From positions 23,196,737 to 23,260,736 of the forward strand of contig NW_004454178.1 of NCBI RefSeq assembly GCF_000283155.1: a stretch of 64,000 nt of DNA, read 5' to 3'. Below are positions 23,915-35,745 of the stretch, in pieces. The DNA comes from Ceratotherium simum simum. Its lineage: Eukaryota > Chordata > Mammalia > Perissodactyla > Rhinocerotidae. The translations under genes were made by a program, and so were the position numbers. The notes below the pieces were generated by a model. That model ran no database searches. It saw only the letters and a program-made list of their open reading frames with translations, and was not told the DNA's origin. The first letter of the stretch is position 1. Each line of letters opens with the position of its first letter.

Positions 23915-24660
23915 TGCTCTGGCTTCCCTCCAGGGGACAAATTGGGAAAGAGAGACTGGAATAGGGGAGACCAGTCAGGAAGATGGTAGTAGTCTGGGAG
24001 GGGGATGGTGTTGGCCTAAGATAGTTTCTCAACTTTGGCACTGCTGACATTCTGAGCTGGAGAATTCTTTGTTCTGGGGGGTTGTCCTGTGCACTGTAGG
24101 ATGTTCAGCGGCATCCTTGGCTTCTCGACCCATTAGATGCCGGTAGCAACCCCTCTCCAGTTATAGCAACCAAAAATGTCTCCTGACAATCCGATAAAAT
24201 GGCCTGTTGAGAACCATTGGCCTGAGATAATGGCAGTGGGGATGGAGAGAAGGGGGCAGATTCTGGAGAGATTTGAGGGGGAGCTTCTATAGGACTTGAT
24301 GGTTGACTGGGTTTGGTGGAGGCATGACTGGAGGGTGGGAGTGAGGCTTGGGGAATTGGAGGGATCACAGACCAGGATGAGTTCCGCTTGGGCCTCACCA
24401 TTGATGAGTGTGACGTTCCTGTGGGATAGTTGAGTGGGCTGGTTCGGAATGCTGTTGGGCCAGTGGCCTTCAAGCTCTGATCTGAGCAGGGGGCATCCAC
24501 TTGAAGGTTATCCAGAGATGGAAAGCAAGCCATGGGGGTGGATGAACTCATCAAGGGTGAATGTGTGGCGTGAGAAGTCAGCCTGGGAGAGAGCTCTGGG
24601 GAATCTCAGTGTTTCCAGGGTGGGCAGAGGAAGAGGAGGCTGAGAAGGGAATTTATTTCT
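23915..24660. mobile_element. CR1/L2-type LINE fragment split by MER5A
   Basis: Both sides of the MER5A keep the order of a very common old LINE 3' sequence: GAGACCAGTCAGGAAGATGG before; GATGGAGAGAAGGGGGCAGA, CTTGATGGTTGACTGGGTTT, AGCAAGCCATGGGGGTGGAT and CAGAGGAAGAGGAGGCTGAG after. The open frames in it are not genes. Confidence 0.7.
24022..24219 (-). mobile_element. MER5A (hAT-Charlie) nested in an older LINE
   Basis: Reverse complement of MER5A: TTTCTCAACTTTGGCACTGC, GTGCACTGTAGGATGTTCAG, CAACCAAAAATGTCTCCTGA, ending GTTGAGAACCATTG. The eight-base flanks GCCTAAGA (24014) and GCCTGAGA (24220) match in seven of eight, as expected for a hAT target site. Confidence 0.9.
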
Positions 24661-26773
24661 CTGGCTAGAGCTGTTGCTCAGTGACCCCTGGGCGTGAGGA
24701 TGAGGCTCATGGGCAGATGTGGAAATGTCACGGGACCATCTCATGTGGGGCGGGACTTTTCCCCATCACCCACTCCGTACTCCTCGGCCTTTGTTGTTTA
24801 AGCTGTCTGCTGTGTTTCTGGGTGTGCAGGAGATATGTTTTTGTTTGAGGAAGAATCACAGGTAATCTCGCTTACTCTTAGAAAATAGCAGAGCTTGGCT
24901 TCCTACATTCCCGTGTGTCAAACCAACAGCAGCATGTTTTACCCCGCTTTGCTGGGCCATCCGTTTCTGCTTCTCAGAGATGTGAGAAACCCTTTAAGGG
25001 CAGGTTAAACGAGGTCTTGAGGGATCCGGGAATTGATAATGTCATCAGGATTAGACAGTTTCCCTTTTGGGGAATTGGCATCTTTATTGTTGTGATTTCT
25101 CTGTTATGGGGTTCAGAGACCCACAGTTGCTCAAAAGCACTTCTCGTTTTTCTTGACATGAGGGTCTCCACTGTTCTTTTTTTTTTTCCTCCTTAGGAGG
25201 TAGTTCTCAGCCTCCAGGGCAACCTAATTCCATTTCTCTGTTAGCAGGCACTTAACCGCTTCCCTCCCCCAGGTGCACTAACACCATTGCTCACCTGTGG
25301 GATCAGCCCCTGCTGGAAGTGGCTGCTTGTGGAGAGCCACGTTAGTCAGGGACCGGCTTTGCTGTTTTCTCCTAGATTCCCGGATGGACCAGGACCTGGT
25401 GCTATGTGAGCCTAAGACACTGTAACATTTCCTGCTCTCTGTTTGATTCAGGCTGGCCCATCTCCCAAGATTCTGGCTGGTTTATTATGCAGTTAAAAGA
25501 GAAAAGTGATTCCTAATGGCCATTATGGCCCCAAGCCAGGAGGGAAGGTGCTGTCCCTCCCCTTAGAAGTTCAAGTGTCCCTTGAGGCTGGCCTTACGCA
25601 GGGCAGAAGGATTATCTTCCAGAAAAGGGACGAACTGTGTGTTACCTCCCAAATCATGAGTCACCATCTCAGAACTCAGAAGCAAGGAAATCCAAAAACT
25701 CCAAAGTACCGTTTTCCCCACTGGTGGACAGAGAGGCTCAGCTTAATTAGAGACCAGGCAGGAGCTGCATTTCCTGGTTGTTTACTGGCTCTTCTAGTCC
25801 GTAAACAGCCACGGTCTGTAATTAAGCTGTCTAATTGGCAGTGACTACAGGGAAAGCCATGGATGGGAGAGGCTGGCATCTTTAACCCATTTGTCAGCTC
25901 TCTTTTACCTGCCACCATTTTTATTCCCCTGTCATCTTTTAAGAATGTCTTGGGGGCAAATTCGGAGGAACAGTGGTGGCGGACAAACCCTTTGAACTTG
26001 GCTTCCCGTAAGCCTGCCCAATGGAGTGAGGCCAGGAGGCAGATTCTTTCCCTTACACTGGAAGGAGAACTGTCAGAAGTTTGGTGCGTTGGAAAAGATG
26101 GGAGAGAAAAGTGCTGATCTTTTCAACTGGATTGAGGCAGATTATGAAGCAATTCTGTCTACACCCTGTGTGTTTTCTTGCTTAATAACAACGTCTCTAA
26201 CAAAGTCATCATTTTGTAATGACCGGCCTGACGCCAATCTTTTTTCCTCTGGGAGTTTAGTTCAGGTTACGATTGGAGGGTTTTTCCCATAAATCACCCA
26301 AAGCACAGGTCCTCGCCCACCAGCCAATTACAGAAATGCAGTCGGGCAGACCTACACATTACCCGAAACAACGTAGAAGGGGAGTCAGAACTTGAAAAAA
26401 ATACTCTCTCATCTTACACATGCAATTCAGGCAAATAAAACTGTACAGAGCTATGTGTATGTCCCCAAAATGTGGAATTTTTTTAATTGGAATATTTCTT
26501 GGTTGTGTTTTAGGGAAACTTGTAATTAGAGAAGAAATGCCTTTTGTGTCTGTGTGTATGGAGAATGCCTTCCTTTGCATTCCAAGGCAGCAGTTCAAGC
26601 AGCACTTTGGTAAATGTCAGACAGTTGGAGCCGCTGGGCTGGTGGCGTCACTTTCTCTGGGCGCGACCTGGGGTTCCTTTTCTGCCCACAGGGCCGCCGG
26701 CTCTGTCTCTGTCCAAAGGCTTTACTTCTCTCCCTCATACTTTCAGTGATATTGTCTTTTTTTTTTTTTTTTT
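24661..26773. other. No gene seen
   Basis: Repeat-poor sequence. The block around 25440-25870 has words such as TCTAATTGGCAG and TATGCAGTTAAAAG and may be conserved. No coding frame stands out. Confidence 0.5.
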
Positions 26774-26873
26774 NNNNNNNNNNNNNNNNNNNNNNNNNNN
26801 NNNNNNNNNNNNNNNNNNNNNNNNNNNNNNNNNNNNNNNNNNNNNNNNNNNNNNNNNNNNNNNNNNNNNNNNN
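26774..26873. other. Assembly gap, 100 N placeholder
   Basis: Exactly 100 N, with poly-T directly on both sides (from 26756, and again at 26874-26889). The gap therefore sits within the reverse-oriented poly(A) tail of the adjacent L1, and its true length is unknown. Confidence 0.98.
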
Positions 26874-27350
26874 TTTTTTTTTTTTTTTTATCTTTTTCTT
26901 TTTTTTTATTGCGGTAACATTGGTTTATAACATGATATAAATTTCAGGTGTACATCATTATATTTTGATTTCTGTGTAGATTACGTTGTATTCACCACCC
27001 AAAGACTAATTACCATCGATCACCACACACATGTGCCCAGTCACACCTTTTGCCCTCCTCTCTCCCCCTTCCCCTCTGGTAACCACTAATCCAGTCTCTG
27101 TCTCTATGTGATTGTTTGTGTTGTTTTTATCTTCTACTTCTGAGTGAGATCATATGGTATTTGACTTTCTCCCTCTGACTTATTTCACTTAGCATAATAC
27201 CCTCAAGATCCATCCATGTTGTCACAAATGGCCGGATTTCATCGTTTCTTATGGCTGAGTACTATTCCATTATTCATAATAGCCAAGACTTGGAAGCAAC
27301 CTAAGTGCCCATCAAGGGACGAATCGGTAAAGAAGATGTGGTATATACAC
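26874..27350 (-). mobile_element. 5'-truncated L1 with an inverted 5' segment
   Basis: From 26874 to about 27270 the sequence is the reverse complement of an L1 3' end (poly-T; ATTTCAGGTGTACATCATTATA; then the reverse complement of the familiar ACTCAGCCATAAG and CAACATGGATGG motifs). At 27271 it switches to L1 sense orientation (TTCATAATAGCCAAGACTTG … AAGAAGATGTGGTATATACAC). The two pieces abut at adjacent positions of the L1 sequence. The flanks share ATTGTCTT / ACTGTCTT (26751; 27351). It is non-coding here. Confidence 0.88.
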
Positions 27351-30270
27351 ACTGTCTTATTAAATGTAAAAAAATACACATTTTATTTATTTCACAAATG
27401 AGGTTATTGCTGTAATATGATGTTACTACACTCAAGGAAATCATCATTCCCCAAGTCTGATTTCACCAGTCTGGCGGATTACCTGTCCTCATTTTCCCAT
27501 GTCCTCCTCCACCCTTGTTCTTCTGTGTGCAGAGAGATGACCTTAATGTAATGCTGCTTAGATATTGTCATTAGCATTTTCTGTGGTACCACTTAGCCTT
27601 CATGATTATCATTTTAATAGTGGCACGAGGTCCTCTGTCTGTCTATGTGTCTGTCTTCATTCCCTTTCTGTGAACGTGTAGGTTGATTGTTCATTTCCTC
27701 AGTCATCTCCTTGCACCTTGCGTTTTTACGCAACATAAAGTCCCCAAGTGGTTCCTGGGGCTGATGCACACCCCTGTGTTTTCATGTTCATTCCCAGAGG
27801 GTCGCCCCATGCATGGCATGCCCCATCCATGGTGTGCACCTCACCTGCTCAGCTCGGCTGTCTGAGCACAGGGATTCATCTCGTCAGTCCTGCCAGCTCA
27901 CTGCATGGACAGTGGGATTGCTTTCTCAAGTGTGCATTTCTTCACTGAGGTTGGGGGCATTCAGTGGGGAGGATTTACTAAAAACGTGAGGCTGCGGCCT
28001 TCCGCACCCACCCTCCTGGGGCTTTGGGCTGCAGCCACAGAAATTAGTTGGAAGAGAGTTTTTGTGACCAAGGAAAGCCTGTCCTCAGGATCCTGAGGAG
28101 CTTTCTCCATTTATCCCGGGGACTGTCCCCAGCAGGCCTCTGGGAGAGCCCTCCCACAGTGAAGGCATCAAGATGGGGTCTCGGGTCCTGGTTTTGCCAA
28201 GACTGTAGTGGACGGTCGTGCCTGAACTTGTCCTTCCACCCTCCATGTGTCCTAACAGCTGTCGGCGGAGGCGTCCGCAGGGGCCAGCTGTCCAAAGACA
28301 GACCCACCCGCTAAGGCAGGCGGGCCCTGGCCTCCACGCGGCTAATTCACTGGGAGGTGAATCATCGGTGCTCGGGCAGCCAGCGTCCTTTCACTCCAGG
28401 AAGTCACACAGCTGTGGAGGGCTCCAGTTAGGAGGAAGCGCAGACATAATTCTCGCTTTTAGAAGAAAAAAATGTGACTTGAGGATCAGTTTCGGCTTCG
28501 GGGCAGATTCCCTCAGGAGGACTGGAGAGACAGCTTCCTGCTGAGAGGGGGAAACTGAGGCCCAGGGCTGGGAATGCTGTGAACACTCGGGTTCTCAGGA
28601 AGTTTAAAGGGTGTTAAAGATTTTCCCCCATTTTCTTTTGATTGTGTTTGTCAGGGTGGAGTGATCACAGTGACAGGAAGAAAAGGAAGAAATCGGAAAG
28701 CGCTCTGTTTGACATAAAGCGATATCTACCTGTACAGTGTTGCCCAGTGAGACCCAAAACATCTCCCCCGGGAATCCACGGGAATTTACCTCGTCCATCT
28801 GCAGGAGGTGATCAGGTTATCGTGCATATCCATCTGAGCACAGTTCTGTTTCTCTTTCTTTGGGTAGGAAGCCAGAAACTGAGAAGCACGCCGTTGAAAC
28901 ATAGCTGAGAAACAGACTTTGTAAAAACTACTCATCTTTCCCATTTTGCTATCGCTTAATAGGGTTGCCGGTATCTGAGCCAGCGCGCACATTCGGTGCT
29001 TCTGCATCCTGTGATCTTCCTCTGAGAGAAAACTGATTATCTAATCAAAGGAAGCAGGCGACGGAGCCCATGGTGTGCGCTGCCCTTGTTTTTGGTGCCC
29101 CTGGTAGAGGAGATCTGGAATGAGCAGGAAGGTGGCTCCCCAGCCACAAAGGGAGGGCACTGTATGCAGAGCAGCCTCCACATTCTGGCAAGAGGAGCTT
29201 TCTGAGCCATGGAAGGTCAGCCTTGCAGACGTGCGGATGTCATAGGATTATTGGAGCTGCTTCCACTGCAGGTGGTTGGGAAGTACGGGATGGAGTCCTT
29301 GGAGGCCAGATGAGAGGAGGGGAGAGGAAAGTCTGGAAGAACGGTTAGGTTTCTTCCTGATTACTGAATCCCAAGGAGCAGTGGGGAGGGGGGAATAGAG
29401 CACATTGCCAGCGTGTTCCTTCCCCATTTCTCGGTCCTGTGGCGTGGTCACGGAGCTGTGTGTGTCCGTGGGGACTTCCTTGGAGGGTTCATTGTTGATG
29501 TTTATCTGTTGTACATGCTGGTGCTTACACAGGCATTTCCAAGGAGTCCACCTCCCTGGAACCACAGAGGAACGCCCCCGTGTATCTGAGAGTAGCTCAT
29601 CGTCACTCTCGGCTCTGGAATAAACAGTCCACTTTCGGAATCTTAATCTTCCAAGTTGGAGATCAATTATAGTCTCTCCACTTGGAGGGAATCACTCAGA
29701 CGTCCAGGTTGAATAAGCATGAGGCAAAGCTGAGTCAGACACTCAGACCACGAAATCATCTACGAGAAGAAGTTGGCTAAAGGGGCTCTTGGATTTGAGA
29801 CACCACTGAAATGCAGCACAGTGGACAGCAGTGGTAAGCTTCTGCCAAGTGGTGTCACATCCATTGGTACGCCATGATCTGTTGATTGAGAACGCCAATT
29901 TTTGATATATTGACTTGCATAGAAATATCTTTGATAGTGTGTTAGCTTTGGTGTCTTGCAAGAATGACTTTTGTAGAAGACTTTCAAGTGTAATGGGGCA
30001 CTAAATCAAGGAATAAGACTCCTCATCTTAGGTCTGTGTCCTGCCGTAAGGCAAACAAAGTCAAATTAAAGTTGAAAAATAATTAACTGTGCATAAAATA
30101 AAGGGTGAGCCCACATAACTGTTTTGAGGTTGTTCATGAAGATGGATTTGGCCAACGTAAGGGAGGTTAGGTGAGCAAGCTCATCCTCTTCATGGAAAGT
30201 CAACTCTGGGGTTAGTGTCCTGATGATGGATGTTGCCCACTAACACAAAGGTCAGCTTTCTGTTTGCCTT
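27351..30270. other. No gene seen
   Basis: Mixed sequence. At 28656 a TTGTGTTTGTCAG acceptor-like site precedes a Lys/Arg-rich open frame (to 28908), but no good donor or recognisable domain supports an exon. Confidence 0.5.
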
Positions 30271-30465
30271 TTTTTTTTCTTGTGAGGGAGATTAGCCCTG
30301 AGCTAACATCCATGCCCATCTTCCTCCATTTTGTATATGGGACGCCGCCACAGCATGGCTTGATGAGCAGTGCATAGGTCTGTGCCTGGGATCTGAAGCT
30401 GCAATCCCTGGGCCACCAAAGCAGAGCTCGCGAACTTTACCATCACGCCACCTGGCTGCCCCCCC
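30271..30465 (-). mobile_element. ERE-type SINE, reverse orientation
   Basis: Poly-T is followed by GCCCTGAGCTAACATCCATG, then GGACGCCGCCACAGCATGGCTTGA, ending in CACGCCACCTGGCTGCCC. This is the reverse complement of the ERE head. Its A/B boxes are more diverged than in other copies. The imperfect flanking duplication is GTTTGCCTTTT / GTTTGCTTTT. Confidence 0.92.
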
Positions 30466-30612
30466 GTTTGCTTTTTATGGTGCCAGTAAATGTTTGGTCA
30501 CAACTGCATGCAACTGGGTTTTGTAATTGTCATCTTGACTGTTGATCACAGTCTACCTGCCATTAAAGTATCTAAATGATTTGCTGAGCAGGGAGAAGAT
30601 CTTTACCTGAGG

Positions 30613-30650
30613 GCACCTGGGTGGTGTGCGTGCACCTGGGTGGCATGCGT
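30613..30650 (+). repeat. 19-bp tandem duplication
   Basis: GCACCTGGGTGGTGTGCGT is followed at once by a copy differing at two bases (GGCATG for GGTGTG). Confidence 0.85.
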
Positions 30651-31026
30651 GTCTCAGGTCTCACAGAGGCCGTGGAACTTGCTTTACAGAGGTTTTCTGT
30701 TGAGGAATCACATTTTAGTAGCTTACAAAAGAAATCCAACTATTAACACGATAGAATTTTAGGTCTGGAATGAACTTCCACGCTGGATCATTATTTTATT
30801 GTCAGTGTGAGTGTGAGGGGGCCCAGGTAGCCTGGGGGTCCCCCCGTCTTGTCCTCACCATGGACCACACAGCCACTCACTTCCTCCATCAGTCTGGATG
30901 AGAGCAGATTCTTGCCATTTCAGAAAAATTAAATCTTTTAGTTGGTTAATGTACTCTTCCCTGCCAAATACAATCAGAATGGAAGGTCAGAAGTAGTGGG
31001 GTGACTGAGATTAGCACAGGTGACTT

Positions 31027-31155
31027 TTTTTATTGTGGTAACATTGGTTTATAACATTGTATAAATTTCAGGTGTACATCATTATACTTCTATTTCTGCA
31101 TAGATTACATCGTGTTCACCACACAAATACTAATTACAGTCCATCACCACACACA
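31027..31155 (-). mobile_element. Very short 5'-truncated L1 3' end
   Basis: About 129 bp: a short T tract, then the same L1 3' end seen at 26.9 kb (TAACATTGGTTTATAACATT, AATTTCAGGTGTACATCATT). A perfect 15-bp target-site duplication, TAGCACAGGTGACTT, lies at 31012-31026 and 31156-31170. Confidence 0.92.
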
Positions 31156-31944
31156 TAGCACAGGTGACTTCTTGAGGACCCTCACCCCCCGCCCTGTTGT
31201 TCTTAGAAAGCTGCACACAGTCATGGGCTAGTGTGGAGAAGGCTTTGGCTGTGCGTGTGTCCGTCATGTCTGCACAGTGCCACTTCCATCTCTTTCTCTG
31301 TGCCTTCTGGAGACTTCCAGGTCACCCCCAGCCACCTGCCCCTCCTCCGCCCCCAGGGCCATGGTCTTTGGTTTCTTTTATTTCTGTTTCCTGTGCTGCT
31401 GTTTGGGGTCCTTAAACTCGGCCAGTGTACTCTGACCCTGCATCAGGACCAGTGATGGGCCATTGGTGGGCTAGCTTCTGTCCCTTTTCAAGGGAGAACT
31501 GCTTAATAAGGGACCCGTGAGATGTATGCAGATGACAGTTTCAAACTTGCTTAAAGTGCCTTCAGTCAGAGGTTCTGGAAGGTCAGAGTGAGGTTACTTC
31601 TCCGTCTGTCTGGTTGGTTCTTCCCGTGGAAAGAGGTTTTCCATTCGCATTGTGAATTCAGCCAGGGCCTGAAAAGCACTTCCTCAACTCTTGGGGATAA
31701 TAATACCATCTCGTGATTGTGATTGCCATAAAGCTAAAGCCACACAAAGGCAGGCGCAAAGACCACTCAAGTATTGGAATTGTGCGGCGTTACCTCAGTT
31801 CCCAGGATGTGAGAAGCAGGGCCCCCTCCCTCACCCCATGCTGCAGCCATAAGCCGGGAAGGATGGTGGGTCTGTGCCAGGTGGCTCCCCTCAGAACACG
31901 CTCCCCTCCTCCTCCTGTTTTTCTGTCTCTTGTCTCTTACATCA

Positions 31945-32190
31945 GGAGCCGGGGTTTTGGAGTCAGTCTGACCTGGGTTCAGATTTCTGCTCCCCTCCCG
32001 CATGGCTGTGTGACTGAGTGACTCCCCTCTAAGCCTCTAGTCCTTTATCTGGAAAAAGGAGAGGGATAATGGTACCCATCTCTGAAAGTCACTGGGGACT
32101 AAATTCAGTCATATCTAAAATACACACGTCTGGGTGGCCGCAGCCTTCTGAGCACCCGAGCAGTGTTAGCTTTCATTAGGATTATTGTTG
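31945..32190 (+). mobile_element. MIR SINE
   Basis: GTTTTGGAGTCAGTCTGACC, TGGGTTCAGATTTCTGCTCC, CTTTATCTGGAAAAAGGAGA and TTAGCTTTCATTAGGATTAT span most of a MIR. Confidence 0.85.
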
Positions 32191-32868
32191 ATCCCAGCTG
32201 TGGTTGCCCTGCGGACGCAAAGCCAGTACAGTGGCTCCTCTGATCGGACCTTGGAGGACACAGAACCAAGTGACTTTGGTGATGGTCCCAAAGGAGGGTG
32301 GTTAGACATTTCTAGAAGGCTTATTTAAAACGCTGAACATGACATGCCTGGGAATTGAGGTTGTATTGCTGTTTAGGGACAGCCGGTGGGTGCCCAGGAG
32401 GAGGTGGGCCCCAGAGGAGGTGGGTGTGGTTACTGGGCAGGGAGTTCCAGGGCCCAGGGCCCAATGACTGTGGGGTGGAGGGAATTGTCAGTCTTCCCTA
32501 AACTAGGGAGTAAGTCGAGAGGAGATGTTTATTTTTCTATTTCAGAATAAGTCCTAGTGACATTTTGGGTGTAGTTCTGCCTCCACTCCCAGAAAATTTA
32601 AATTTTTCCATTATTCCATCATTGACTTTGTCACACTTTAAAGGCCTCTCACACTTGTATATGTCTTTTAAAAATGCGTTACTTTAATGAGCCTTTAAAT
32701 GATGTACCATTCTTCCAAAATTTGGGGGAAATGAAGGGTGGGGAAAAAGAGAACATGTGGCTTTTTACTAAATCAGTCATTTTAAGACATTTGAGTAAAA
32801 TGTTTATCTGAAATGTATCTGTTACATCTGAAATGTCAGAAAAGATATCAACATTCTGTGCCCTAGTG

Positions 32869-33061
32869 GAGTGCTTTGCACACTTGTGTAGAGATGCATA
32901 AGAGGCATCTGGAGGCTTCTTGAGACGGATTCCTGGACCCCATCCCCAGAGATTCTGATTCAATGGGTCTGAGGTGGGGCCTGAGATTCTGCATTTCTAA
33001 CACCTATGTCATATTTTGTGCCATTGCTGCTGGTCTGGGGACCACATGTCAATGGGCACTG
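32869..33061 (+). mobile_element. hAT-Charlie non-autonomous element (MER20-like)
   Basis: Landmarks: CCCCAGAGATTCTGATTCAA, GAGGTGGGGCCTGAGATTCT, GCATTTCTAACACC, GGTCTGGGGACCACA … CACTG. The flanks CCCTAGTG (32861) and CCCTAGAG (33062) match seven of eight, fitting the 8-bp hAT target duplication. Confidence 0.8.
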
Positions 33062-33479
33062 CCCTAGAGGTTCTATGATTTTAAAGGGTACTGTGGACCA
33101 TACAGTGCATCATTGGCACTAATTTAAGGATCTGGGATGTGCCTGGGTGTCATGGGGTTGATGAGTATGAAATCAATTGGAAATACTTTGGCTCTTCCAT
33201 TAGATCATAGGCTGACTTCTCTTATTATTTACTCTGGAGTGCATTTTACATCAAAGTAGTGGCTTTTTAATTTCTAGCTCAGGTTAATTTATGGAGTTTC
33301 CAAGGCAACAGGATTTGGTAAATCAAACTGGATGACCATGCTGATGGGCAATTAGAAAAATGTCTTTTTGATTGGAGGGTGATTTTTGGATGGCAAAGAT
33401 GAAACTAAGCATCGATCAGACCTAGGGGAAGAGATTGTGAGGGAGCCCCTTGCTGCTCTGGGAATTGGGTGGGTTTGTG

Positions 33480-33650
33480 GGTTCATTCATTCACTCACCC
33501 ACTCTTTCCTCCACTCCTTCCCTCCCTCCCTCCTCTATGCCCCCATCCCCCCAACCACCAGTCCATCCATTTTGTTAGTTGTTCTCCATGGCAGTTCTAG
33601 GCACTGGCGATACAGCAGAGAAGAACAAAGCACTGTACACTCATGCTATG
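33480..33650 (-). mobile_element. L2 fragment with internal CT-rich simple repeat
   Basis: TTCATTCATTCACTCACCCA opens the antisense L2 end. A (CCCTCCCTCC) tract at about 33520-33540 and AGGCACTGGCGATACAGCAG follow. Confidence 0.6.
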
Positions 33651-34109
33651 GCATGCGGTGCCTTCTGAGGTCCTGAGGTTCTTGCAAATGAGCTTGCCCT
33701 CCACCCTGCTGCTCTGAAGAATCCCTGGCAAATAGGCACAGAAAACTCAACATGAGAAAAAAGTACCAATTTTCGGAGTAGAACTGTGGTTTCTGCATAT
33801 TACAAACCTGCGAGCTTAGCTTCAACTGCAGTTAAAAGTCGAGAAAGACTTATTAAAGGCGTGTTTTGTGGAAAGAGCTAGCATGTGCCCCTAGTCCCAG
33901 CCTCTGTGACTGGCACTCTTAAGAGCCAGACAAGACAGAGCCACCTCTGTGGGTATTGGCCGGCAGGTCTGTGGATGAGATGGGAACCACCCAATGGGTA
34001 ATGCCAATCGGGAGAGAGATCTGGTACCATTGAGAAGACTATGCTCTCAATATCTACATCAGCAATAGTCTTAGAATTCTTTGTTTTTGATGTACTCTGA
34101 ACCCCATTT

Positions 34110-34560
34110 TGACAAGTTAAGGAAAACTATTTGCAGTGAATGTTATAGACAAATGGCTATTCCTGATGTTTAAAAAGCTCATACAAATAGATTATAAAAA
34201 CATGAAGATTCCCATAGGTAAGTGGACAAAAACCAATTAATAGGAGATGCTGTGATTTGAGCAAATAAGCAAAAATTAAAACCAGTGATGACAATCACAT
34301 AGAACTATCCAGTCCTATGGCCATATTGTGGCTGTGGGGTAGGCTGTTACCAGAGGAAGCCTGTGTGTCGGTGGGTAGGGTGGAGGCGGGCAACATTGAG
34401 CCCCCCAAATAATGACAAGGGGAATGGAAACTGCTTACTCTTTCTAGATAAAAGGATAAAAGATTTGTACGCTTTGACCCAGGAATTATGCTTCTAGGAA
34501 TCTAAGCTAGAGAAATAGAGATTTCACAATGATTGATGAATTGATTTATATTTCTACCCC
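34110..34560 (+). mobile_element. Old L1-type fragment
   Basis: AAGTGGACAAAAACCAATTA and TACGCTTTGACCCAGGAATT, followed by ATGCTTCTAGGAATCTAAGC, match the old L1 pattern seen also at 8.3 and 16.4 kb. Confidence 0.5.
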
Positions 34561-34717
34561 ATCTCGTTCCAGAATTGATGTATAAAGCACCCTACAAGGA
34601 TGGACAAGTATTCAAAGGCAAGATGCCATCTATGAAAATGTCTTCTCTTAATGAAAATTAGCCTTACATTACACAAAGTGTCTTCTAGTATGAAATGCTT
34701 AGGTTTTGGGACTACCT

Positions 34718-34976
34718 TTTATTTATTTATTTATTTTTTGGTGAGGAAGATTGGCTCTGATCTAACATCTGTTGCCAATCTTCCTCTTTTTGCTTGAGGA
34801 AGATTCTACCTGAGCTAACATCTATGCCCATCTTCCTCTGTTTTGTATGTGGGATGCCACCACAGCATGGCTTGATGAGTAGTGTGTAGGTCCACACCCA
34901 GGATCCGAACCTGTGAACCCTGGGCCACTGAAGTGGAACGTGCAGACTTAACTACTACGCCACCGGGCTGGCCCTC
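34718..34976 (-). mobile_element. ERE-type SINE, reverse orientation, long form
   Basis: A T/ATTT-rich tail is followed by two copies of the (GAGCTAACATC…CATCTTCCTC) module. The reverse-complement body (ATGCCACCACAGCATGGCTTGA, then GGATCCGAACC as B box) follows and ends CGCCACCGGGCTGGCCC. No clear target-site duplication was found. Confidence 0.93.
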
Positions 34977-35624
34977 CCCCCTCCTTTTTTGTTTAATTCA
35001 GTTTTTCAAGGGGTATTTAATTGGGATAGAAATAAAGAATGATGCTAACTGTAGATCATACTAAAGCGGGTAGGCTTACCTTCATTTTAAAACATACCTG
35101 GACTAGGCAAGAGACCAGTGGACCAGCTTTCCTAATGGCATAGGAAAGGATCTGTGGTGAGTTTCCTGAGTGACAATAAGCTTGTCCCTCTGGGAGCAGC
35201 CCACCTGACCCCCTGTGGCCAGGCCCTGGCTTCCATGTTTATCAGGGGACACCAGCTGGGCCGTCTGGACACTCGCTAGCCTCTGTCCATCACAGCCTGA
35301 GGTTCTACCCACCCAGCCCGAGGCCCTCCCCTGGGCCTCTGTGTCCCTGAGACTCTGTCTCTGTCTCCTACACTCTCCCAGTTGGTTCACTCAACCTCGC
35401 GGAACTGCGCTAAGCAAGTTACCTGGTTATATGTCTGTATGGTGACAACATTGATTACACCTAAGAGAACAGCGCTCAATGGGAATGGGAGAGGGATATG
35501 CATGTGAACGCAGGAGATCCCAGACATCTCTGAAATCTAAGGGAAGGAGGCTCAACACTGGAGCTGAACAGAAGTAGAAAATATATCAGCATCCATGGCA
35601 AGGCAGCCCAGCACTGAGAAGGAA

Positions 35625-35745
35625 GAGCACGGTTTTGGAGTCAGCAGACCTGGCTTCCTATCCGCTCTCTGGCCTTGGGCAACTCACTTGCCCTGTTTCC
35701 TCCTCCATGAAAAGGAAGCAGTCCCTACCTGCTGTGTGTCACCCT
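35625..35745 (+). mobile_element. MIR SINE fragment
   Basis: GTTTTGGAGTCAGCAGACCT, CTTGGGCAACTCACTTGCCC and TTTCCTCCTCCATG are MIR landmarks. Confidence 0.75.
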
